A stretch of 13,150 nt of DNA, from assembly GCA_030638785.1 (NCBI GenBank), contig DAOWDY010000153.1, forward strand, positions 1 to 13,150. Direction: 5' to 3'. The stretch is from Candidatus Thorarchaeota archaeon. GTDB lineage: Archaea; Asgardarchaeota; Thorarchaeia; Thorarchaeales; Thorarchaeaceae. A model generated the notes under the pieces. That model was not told the origin of the DNA. It was given only the letters and a program-made list of their open reading frames with translations, and searched no databases. Shown piece after piece: positions 8,577-13,150 of the stretch (position 1 is the first letter of the stretch; each line of letters begins with the position of its first letter). Made by a program: the position numbers and the translations under genes.

Positions 8577-9437
8577 TTATTCAATATCTGTGAATTCGAC
8601 GAGATCCTCATCAACTTCGTCATCTGTTTCTACTTCTTCTGGTAAAGCATCACGAACATCGTCGATGACACGACGAAGACGTCGGCGAGTCGCTTTGGGA
8701 ATGTCCCACATCTTCTGTTCCGCCCTATCAAGCACCTCACGAGATATGTCAAATATCTCTGCTTCTAGGTAGCATTGAGAGGCTTCAACAAAGAGCTCTG
8801 CAGACTTCTTCTGATTATTCTTCATCTCTGCAATATCGCCAAGAAGTGAAAGAGCATCAGCAGTACCAGCCTTGTCTTCTAATTCCCTATAGACAATCAG
8901 GGCTTTCTTGAAGGTCTTCTCTGCCTTCAACCAATCTTCTTTGTCGGCATGAGCGCTACCCATGTCCATGATTGTACTAGCAACACCCTGTTGATTTTCG
9001 GCTTTTTGATAGGATTTCTGAGCCTTCTTGAATAGAACTAGCGCATCCTCAAAATCACCCTGTCCTAGAGTAGCCAGAGCAAGACCATATGTTGCATCAG
9101 CCTCACCATCAGGATTCTTCATCTTCTTGAAAAGATTCATTGCAGCATCACAGGTAGCAACTGCTTCATCCCATTTCTCCAAGTTGATTTGAGCAACGCC
9201 AAGGTTGTACATTGTATCACTGATACCTGTTTCATCCTTTTGTTCCTTGTATAGATCGAGAGACTTCTCGAAGGCTCGTAGAGCCTCATCAAATTCCGCA
9301 ACTGACATGTAGATGTTGCCTGCGGCATTGTATATCTTTGCAGCAACTTCTTTCTCACCAGCTTCTGCTGCTGCTGCACCCTGTTCTATAAGGTCTGCAG
9401 GATTCATGTCATCAATTGAGGTTTCTTCTTCACTCAA
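8577..9437 (-). CDS. Tetratricopeptide-repeat protein
   Basis: A soluble 286-residue TPR protein, a scaffold type that binds partner peptides or proteins. At least five helix-turn-helix repeats recur every 40 residues (about 32-66, 72-106, 112-146, 152-186, 192-226), each with the small residues of the TPR signature, for example AAGNIYMSVAEFDEALRAFEKSL. The C-terminus has an arginine-rich patch (ATRRRLRR, 249-256) and then a very acidic tail (265-286). No signal peptide or membrane segment is seen, so it is cytoplasmic. The start is TTG at 9437, with GAGGTG 6 nt upstream. It lies 63 nt after the GTPase gene and 82 nt before the surface-protein gene on the same strand. It may be the adaptor between the GTPase and the basic cytoplasmic tail of the surface protein, which is a guess from gene order and opposite charges. 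Confidence 0.9.
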   Translation of the reverse strand: MSEEETSIDDMNPADLIEQGAAAAEAGEKEVAAKIYNAAGNIYMSVAEFDEALRAFEKSLDLYKEQKDETGISDTMYNLGVAQINLEKWDEAVATCDAAMNLFKKMKNPDGEADATYGLALATLGQGDFEDALVLFKKAQKSYQKAENQQGVASTIMDMGSAHADKEDWLKAEKTFKKALIVYRELEDKAGTADALSLLGDIAEMKNNQKKSAELFVEASQCYLEAEIFDISREVLDRAEQKMWDIPKATRRRLRRVIDDVRDALPEEVETDDEVDEDLVEFTDIE

Positions 9438-9500
9438 AATCTACACCTCTGAGATAGCGAATGAGAGAACTCGTACTGCTTTTGTTTCTTTCTGCTTGTA

Positions 9501-10211
9501 CTATCTACGCATAATAAGTACAGGATTTTCAAGGAGAGGTCGTACCGAGTCATTAACGTTGAATATCTCATCTCCAACCTGTACTGTCAGTAGCTTTCGT
9601 AGTTCAAATCTCCGAAGATAACCCACTGCATGATCTCGTTGTAAGTTCAGGTCTTTCATCAGTTTTTTCAAGCCATTTTTATGACCGCTATATTCAGCAA
9701 ATTTTCCAAATACAGAACTCCATTGCATCATTGTCAAATACAAGAGAGTACGAAGCATACTATCAACGTTGGTGCCTTCCTTGGCTGAAATAGGTATCAC
9801 AGGAAGACCTGCGAGAAACCTCATACTGTTCCTCAATTGATCAACTGGTCGAGCATCATTCAAGTCCTGTTTATTGGCCGCAACGATACAGGGAACACCA
9901 GGTAAGAAGAATGCAATCTCTCTAAAGAACAATTTCGCCCTAGCATCAGATTCAGGATCCTTAGAATCAACGACAAAAACAATACCGTCAGCGCCTGAGC
10001 TAAGAATCTTTCGCATGGTTCTGAACCGTAGAAGGCCAGGGGTTCCAAACAAGAACACGTTCATACCATCAATATTCGCCAGCCCATGGTCCATGGCAAT
10101 TGTAGTTCCACGGCGTTCAACGTTAATACATGCACCATCTGTGATGTGGTTAATCAAAAGGCTCTTTCCAGATTCATAGGGGCCCGTCACAACAACCTTC
10201 ATGCAAACCAT
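9501..10211 (-). CDS. Small Ras-superfamily GTPase (Arf/MglA/COG2229-like) with C-terminal extension
   Basis: A predicted GTP-binding switch protein of 236 residues. Numbered from the ATG at 10211, G1 is GPYESGKS (11-18 region), G2 has Thr36/Thr37 in RRGTTIAMD, G3 is FGTPG (55-59), G4 is NKQD (113-116), and G5 is SAK (142-144). The G3 region reads FGTPGLLRF, where Arf, Ras and COG2229 proteins have DxxGQ or GTPGQERF. The aspartate of DxxG and the catalytic Gln are therefore both absent, so intrinsic hydrolysis may be low. Residues 165-236 form an extension beyond the G-domain, with a basic helix (GLKKLMKDLNLQRDHAVGYL). Start choice is uncertain: GAGG lies 2 nt before this ATG and 11 nt before a second ATG at 10202 that gives MKVVVTG, closer to relatives. 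It is the first gene of the train ending in the Roadblock gene, a known class of GTPase partner. Confidence 0.9.
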   Translation of the reverse strand: MVCMKVVVTGPYESGKSLLINHITDGACINVERRGTTIAMDHGLANIDGMNVFLFGTPGLLRFRTMRKILSSGADGIVFVVDSKDPESDARAKLFFREIAFFLPGVPCIVAANKQDLNDARPVDQLRNSMRFLAGLPVIPISAKEGTNVDSMLRTLLYLTMMQWSSVFGKFAEYSGHKNGLKKLMKDLNLQRDHAVGYLRRFELRKLLTVQVGDEIFNVNDSVRPLLENPVLIMRR

Positions 10212-10245
10212 AGCCTCTTTGGTTTTATCCTCTTCTTAAGCAATG

Positions 10246-10260
10246 CACTATCAGATAGTG
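10246..10260. repeat. Perfect 15-bp inverted repeat upstream of the GTPase gene
   Basis: CACTATCAGATAGTG on the plus strand is a 7-bp perfect inverted repeat around a single central base. It lies 35 nt before the ATG of the GTPase gene, in the only sizeable gap upstream of the four-gene train. With a one-base centre it is poorly suited to an RNA hairpin and better suited to a dimeric regulator bound to DNA. Function is inferred from symmetry and position. Confidence 0.5.
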
Positions 10261-10332
10261 TATCACGTAGCATAAGCGCTGAGGTTCTGGTAACTGTGGG
10301 GTGTTAAATGGTTTGCCGTGCTCTACTCAGCG

Positions 10333-10352
10333 AAAAAAATTCTAATGCTAGA
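10333..10352 (-). terminator. Probable terminator of selD (weak hairpin plus T run)
   Basis: On the minus strand a short hairpin (TCTA, loop GCAT, TAGA) is followed directly by a run of seven T (10339-10333). Archaeal transcription ends at T-rich tracts. The site lies about 60 nt past the selD stop and downstream of the SECIS-like hairpin, so the hairpin would be kept within the selD mRNA. It also separates selD from the GTPase operon. Confidence 0.5.
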
Positions 10353-10379
10353 GGCCGGCCGCTCACTGCAGCAATCCTC

Positions 10380-10410
10380 AGCACTCATCCCTTTACGGTT
10401 TCAGAGTGCT
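10380..10410 (-). promoter_or_regulatory. SECIS-like selenocysteine insertion element in the selD 3' UTR
   Basis: The hairpin begins at the base after the selD stop codon. AGCACUC (10410-10404) pairs perfectly with GAGUGCU (10386-10380). Above this stem the 5' side reads UGAAA and the 3' side ends GAU. In the archaeal reading this is the GAA/A internal loop; in the eukaryotic reading it allows U10403.U10387, G10402.A10388 and A10401.G10389, the quartet of the SECIS kink-turn. A short C-C/G-G helix and a small loop (GUAAA or close to it) close the top, as in compact archaeal SECIS elements. Archaeal SECIS elements are usually in the 3' UTR. It would recruit SelB to deliver Sec-tRNA to the UGA at 11403-11401. 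Fold drawn by hand. Confidence 0.78.
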
Positions 10411-11445
10411 TCATGGGAAATCGGCCTCAATATACTGTACATCCTCAGCAAACCTTGCTGAAGGATCACCCACAGGCTTTTTCACACGTCCTAAGGTCCA
10501 ACACGGAAGATTCCGTTCATCAAGAAACTCGGCGAATTGATTGGCCTTTTCTGATTGAACAAAAACCATCATTCCACCTGCTGTTTCAGCCCCGAAACCC
10601 TGAGAGAGCTTGTGACCAAAGAAATTAGCAAGTTCAATGGTTCCGCTAATTACTGGAATCCTATCAAAGATGATGTCCACGCAGCTGAGAGAGGCTACAT
10701 TACCAGCATGACCAAGTAGTCCGAAGCCTGTAACGTCAGTCGCAGCGTGAGCATTGACATGCCGCATGGCCTGAGCGACTTCGAGATTGCTCTTTGTCAT
10801 GATTCTAACAGCTACATCTTGCATTCTAATCAATTCATATTCACTAAATGCTTCGATAAGGTCATCACGTTTCTCATCCTGTAAGTCCCTATACGATCGC
10901 ATTGCGGATTGAATTCCTAGAGGTTTTGTCAGGAGTACAACGTCTCCTGGTTTAGCTCCGCTAGAATAAACAACATCATTGGGATGTGCCACACCCAATG
11001 CAATACCCCCAAATACAGGGACGGGATTCTTGATTGTCTGACCGCCTGTTACGGATGCACCTAATCTCTCCATGAAGTCATTCATTCCACGAAGGATCCC
11101 TGCTGGAATTTCTTCAGGTAAATCAGCAGGGTACGCTAATAGGGCCTGAAGAGAAACCACATCAGTGACCCCCATTGCAAAAATATCATTTGTTGCGTTA
11201 CATGCAACAATTTCACCTTGGGTAAAGGGATCATCGATGATTGGTGTGAAAACATCCACATTCTCAACAACAGCAACCTGTTCGTTGACAACATGAACAA
11301 TTGCATCATCACCAACGAGGCCTTGACATTGTACATCTTCGGGCAGAAGACCTGCACTTTGAAGGAGCCTTGTCAGATCGTCCTGTTTGACCTTGCAACT
11401 TCAGCCGTGAGTTTTTACCAATGCTGTAAGACGTACGTTACGCAC
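10411..11445 (-). CDS. selD: Selenophosphate synthetase, selenocysteine-containing (in-frame UGA)
   Basis: Makes selenophosphate from selenide and ATP, the selenium donor for Sec-tRNA. Read from the GTG at 11445 (344 residues), it begins with VRLTALVKTHG, then UGA as residue 15, then SCKVK. E. coli SelD has HGAGCGCK here, and the UGA falls on its catalytic Cys17, with the lysine kept at residue 18. Further motifs are LVGDDAIV (43-50), DVFTPIIDDPF (64-74), NATNDIFAMG (83-92), VTGGQT (132-137), TKPLG (173-177), ATDVTGFGLLGH (235-246), and a C-terminal ETAGGMM. Only one UGA interrupts the gene, and everything else is intact, so a pseudogene is unlikely. Taking the GTG at 11259 as start would remove the catalytic loop. 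The exact start is uncertain (ATG 11454 or GTG 11445). The gene ends with UGA, directly followed by the SECIS-like hairpin. Divergent from rtcB. Confidence 0.92.
11401..11403 (-). other. selD: Recoded UGA (selenocysteine codon) of selD
   Basis: The TGA lies in the context ACT CAC GGC TGA AGT TGC AAG, encoding THG-U-SCK. It occupies the position that is Cys in E. coli SelD and Sec in several selenoprotein SelDs such as those of methanogens and Haemophilus. The reading frame is conserved on both sides, and a SECIS-like hairpin follows the gene. Confidence 0.88.
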
Positions 11446-11448
11446 TTG

Positions 11449-11465
11449 TCACATCAGACCTCCTC
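11449..11465 (-). promoter_or_regulatory. Strong Shine-Dalgarno followed by ATG-TGA, in frame with selD
   Basis: The selD leader reads GAGGAGGT (11465-11458), CTG, ATG (11454-11452), TGA (11451-11449), CAA, GTG (11445). The ATG, TGA and GTG share the selD frame. The ribosome-binding site is 4 nt from the ATG (counting from GGAGG) and 13 nt from the GTG. This is either the ribosome-binding site of a GTG start at long spacing, a minimal start-stop element, or a start whose second codon is a further recoded UGA. Confidence 0.6.
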
Positions 11466-11472
11466 TATTTTT

Positions 11473-11483
11473 GGCATAATGCC
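11473..11483. repeat. Inverted repeat GGCAT-A-ATGCC in the selD/rtcB divergent region
   Basis: A perfect 5-bp inverted repeat around one base, located about 20-30 nt upstream of the selD ATG and close to where transcription should begin if the AT-rich box at 11509-11515 is the TATA element. This is a reasonable place for a repressor site. Short enough to occur by chance. Confidence 0.3.
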
Positions 11484-11508
11484 TTGGCTGCGAGGAGAGC
11501 CCAAGTGC

Positions 11509-11515
11509 TAATTAA
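11509..11515 (-). promoter_or_regulatory. Possible TATA box of selD
   Basis: TTAATTA on the minus strand lies about 55 nt before the selD ATG, predicting a start near 11486 and a leader of about 30 nt that keeps the Shine-Dalgarno sequence. Based on composition and spacing only. Confidence 0.3.
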
Positions 11516-11543
11516 TCCTAGCCTTAATTCATACTTCACAATC

Positions 11544-11550
11544 CTTATAG
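11544..11550 (+). promoter_or_regulatory. Possible TATA box of rtcB
   Basis: CTTATAG lies about 45 nt upstream of the rtcB TTG start. A transcript starting about 25 nt downstream would keep the GAGGTGA ribosome-binding site at 11583-11589. Based on composition and spacing only. Confidence 0.3.
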
Positions 11551-11582
11551 CCCATCTGAGGAGTTGCCAGATATCACGCCCT

Positions 11583-11589
11583 GAGGTGA
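11583..11589 (+). promoter_or_regulatory. Ribosome-binding site that fixes the rtcB TTG start
   Basis: GAGGTGA lies 5 nt before the TTG at 11595, an excellent match to the archaeal anti-Shine-Dalgarno sequence. It selects this TTG over the ATG at 11484, 37 codons upstream. Confidence 0.75.
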
Positions 11590-11594
11590 CTTGG

Positions 11595-13040
11595 TTGAAG
11601 ATTACGAAAGTTGCAGACAATGTATATGAAATTCCAAAAGGAACACAGCCCTGGATGAGAGTACCTGCAAGAATTTACGCGTCTGAAGCATTGGTCCAAA
11701 AGATGCAGCAGGATAAGACGTTCCAACAGGCAGTAAATGCAACAAGTCTACCGGGTATATACACACATAGTATAGTATTACCAGATGGACATCAGGGATA
11801 CGGTTTTCCGATTGGAGGCGTTGCGGCAACAGACTACGATTCAGGAGTAATCTCACCAGGTGGTGTTGGTTACGACATCAATTGTGGAGTTCGTGCAGTT
11901 AGAACCAATCTCGATATCGGGGATATCAGGGGTAAGATGAAGGACATCATCAATCAGCTGTGGAATAGTATTCCAACAGGGGTCGGCAAGAAAGGCAAGA
12001 TACACTTGGGGAGTAGCCATGGAGTTGAGAAGGTCCTCGAGGGTGGAGCACGATGGGCGGTAGAAAATGGGTATGGTTGGGAGAGAGACCTCGACCACCA
12101 AGAGGCAAACGGTTGTATCGACCTTGCGGATGCTAGTAAGGTTTCTCAGCAAGCTAAGAAGAGAGGTCTTTCACAGGTTGGAACTCTTGGTTCTGGAAAT
12201 CACTTCTTGGAGATTCAAGTTGTAGATTCGATCTATGATGAAGAGGCTTGCAAAGCAATGGGAATTACCAGAGAAGGACAAGTCATGTTGATGATCCATA
12301 GTGGTTCTAGGGGTCTTGGTCATCAGGTCTGTGGTGATTACATAAAGACCATGACAACTGCCATGAGGAAGTACAACATTGATGTTCCAGACCGAGAACT
12401 ATGTTGTGCCCCTACTACATCTCCAGAGGGTCAAGCATATCTAGGTGCAATGAGTGCTGCTGCTAACTATTCTTTTGCGAATCGTCAGTCCATGATGCAT
12501 TGGGCTAGAGAATCCTTTTCAAAGGTTTTTGGTGAATCTCCAGAGGATCTCGACATGCAGCTCATCTACGATGTTGCACACAATATGGGCAAAGTAGAGG
12601 AACACGATATAGACGGAAAGAGGAAGAAAGTTGTGGTCCATAGGAAGGGCGCAACTCGTGCATTTCCATCGGGTCATCCTGAAACTCCAGCTGCATACAA
12701 ACAAGTGGGGCAACCTGTCATTATTCCAGGTACAATGGGTACTGCTTCATACATCCTGATAGGAAACCAGAGAGCAATGGATCTTTCATTTGGTTCAACT
12801 GCTCATGGTGCAGGTCGCTTCATGAGTAGAACAAGAGCAAAGAAGACATTCTATGGAAAAGACGTCCAGGACGACCTAGCAAGAGAGGGAATCATGGTTA
12901 AGGCAACATCAGGTCTCGTGATTGCTGAAGAAGCACCTGGTGCCTACAAGGATGTCGATGAAGTAGTGCGTGTATCCGACGAAGTTGGTATCGCAACTAA
13001 AGCCGTTCGTCTTAGACCATTAGGGGTCATCAAGGGCTGA
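11595..13040 (+). CDS. rtcB: RtcB RNA-splicing ligase (tRNA ligase)
   Basis: GTP- and Mn2+-dependent ligase that joins 2',3'-cyclic phosphate (or 3'-phosphate) ends to 5'-OH ends, the enzyme that seals archaeal tRNA exons after intron removal. From the TTG at 11595 the protein is 481 residues, the same as the mature Pyrococcus horikoshii enzyme, and the catalytic residues fall at nearly the same numbers: Asp94 and Cys97 in VGYDINCGVR, Asn202 and His203 in SGNHFLE, His235 in HSGSRGLGHQ, His329 in DVAHNMGK, and the guanylylated His404 in STAHGAGR. The N-terminus (LKITKVADNVYEIPKGTQPW) matches the usual beginning of the family, while the 37 codons back to an ATG at 11484 do not. No intein is present. 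It is divergent from selD, and its last 21 bases overlap the end of a convergent transporter gene. No archease gene is in the window. Confidence 0.97.
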   Translation: MKITKVADNVYEIPKGTQPWMRVPARIYASEALVQKMQQDKTFQQAVNATSLPGIYTHSIVLPDGHQGYGFPIGGVAATDYDSGVISPGGVGYDINCGVRAVRTNLDIGDIRGKMKDIINQLWNSIPTGVGKKGKIHLGSSHGVEKVLEGGARWAVENGYGWERDLDHQEANGCIDLADASKVSQQAKKRGLSQVGTLGSGNHFLEIQVVDSIYDEEACKAMGITREGQVMLMIHSGSRGLGHQVCGDYIKTMTTAMRKYNIDVPDRELCCAPTTSPEGQAYLGAMSAAANYSFANRQSMMHWARESFSKVFGESPEDLDMQLIYDVAHNMGKVEEHDIDGKRKKVVVHRKGATRAFPSGHPETPAAYKQVGQPVIIPGTMGTASYILIGNQRAMDLSFGSTAHGAGRFMSRTRAKKTFYGKDVQDDLAREGIMVKATSGLVIAEEAPGAYKDVDEVVRVSDEVGIATKAVRLRPLGVIKG

Positions 13041-13150
13041 TTTGCCTCGAATTCGCTCGTTTGCTGCAATATCAGCTAGAACCAAAGTAATCCCTAACAT
13101 GATGAGACCAAATCCGATGAAAGTCAGAGGATTTGGAATCTCTCCTAGGA
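13020..13150 (-). CDS. C-terminal end of a probable EamA/DMT-superfamily transporter (partial)
   Basis: The minus strand is open from the window edge to a TAA at 13022-13020, giving 42 residues. They start LGEIPNPLTFIGFGLIMLGI and continue with a hydrophobic helix ending TLVLADIAANERIRGKS. A conserved Leu-Gly-Glu before a short loop and a last helix of the type IGxxLIxxGI is typical of the final transmembrane segment of EamA (drug/metabolite transporter) permeases, with a basic cytoplasmic end. The gene overlaps the last 21 bases of rtcB tail to tail. The rest of the gene lies outside the window, so substrate and full family are unknown. Any membrane protein ending in a similar helix remains possible. 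Confidence 0.6.
   Translation of the reverse strand, partial: LGEIPNPLTFIGFGLIMLGITLVLADIAANERIRGKSALDDP

Noticed and set aside
10353..10360. GGCCGGCC palindrome in the selD 3' region as a functional site
   Set aside because: Eight-base palindromes occur by chance, it cannot form a hairpin without a loop, and nothing links it to the SECIS or terminator.
10411..11259. selD starting at the GTG at 11259
   Set aside because: This start removes the catalytic HGUSCK loop and the GDD motif, while the upstream frame is clearly SelD apart from one UGA.
11401..11403. Nonsense mutation making selD a pseudogene
   Set aside because: The UGA sits exactly on the catalytic Cys/Sec position, all other motifs are intact, and a SECIS-like hairpin follows the gene.
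11484..11594. N-terminal extension of RtcB from the ATG at 11484
   Set aside because: The 37 extra residues match nothing in the family, and GAGGTGA sits 5 nt before the TTG at 11595, which gives the normal 481-residue enzyme.
1..13150. tRNA genes (including tRNA-Sec), CRISPR arrays, insertion sequences or attachment sites
   Set aside because: Reading both strands by eye showed no cloverleaf with a T-loop consensus, no regularly spaced repeats, and no transposase or integrase.

Overview
The window reads as archaeal chromosome, most likely from an Asgard-group archaeon. Archaeal CoA synthesis is shown by a pantoate kinase next to a 4-phosphopantoate-beta-alanine ligase, in place of the bacterial PanC/PanK route. 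A Roadblock/LC7 protein lies close to a small Ras-superfamily GTPase. TATA-like boxes precede several genes, and selD is a selenoprotein gene with its SECIS-like hairpin in the 3' untranslated region, as in archaea and eukaryotes. The Asgard assignment is an inference; no rRNA gene is present to settle it.

Layout. Positions 1-1738 (minus): phosphopantoate-beta-alanine ligase (3' end cut by the window edge) and pantoate kinase, overlapping by ATGA. 1822-2619 (minus): a protein I do not recognise. 2889-4124 (plus): bifunctional Dfp/CoaBC, the next two steps to CoA. 4151-10211 (minus): a train of four genes, in transcription order a Ras-like GTPase, a TPR protein, a 1292-residue membrane-anchored surface protein with a gingipain/caspase-like (clan CD, C25-like) core, and a Roadblock protein. 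10411-11445 (minus): selenophosphate synthetase, with an in-frame TGA exactly at the catalytic Cys/Sec position. 11595-13040 (plus): RtcB RNA ligase, divergent from selD. 13020-13150 (minus): the C-terminal end of a probable EamA/DMT transporter, overlapping the rtcB 3' end.

The main result is the selD locus. Standard gene calling starts it at a GTG at 11259 and loses the first 62 residues, including the catalytic loop. Reading through the TGA at 11403-11401 as selenocysteine restores the loop (HGUSCK). A 31-nt hairpin starts at the first base after the stop codon. It has a 7-bp perfect stem and an internal loop that fits both the archaeal GAA/A motif and the U.U, G.A, A.G quartet of eukaryotic SECIS kink-turns. 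The only strong Shine-Dalgarno sequence in the leader precedes an ATG followed directly by TGA, in frame with selD, so the leader contains either a start-stop element or a second recoded UGA.

The GTPase, TPR, surface-protein and Roadblock genes may form a module linking a cell-surface protease-like protein to cytoplasmic GTPase signalling. This rests on gene order and domain types only. No tRNA, rRNA, CRISPR array or insertion sequence was seen. No gap between genes reaches 300 bases.
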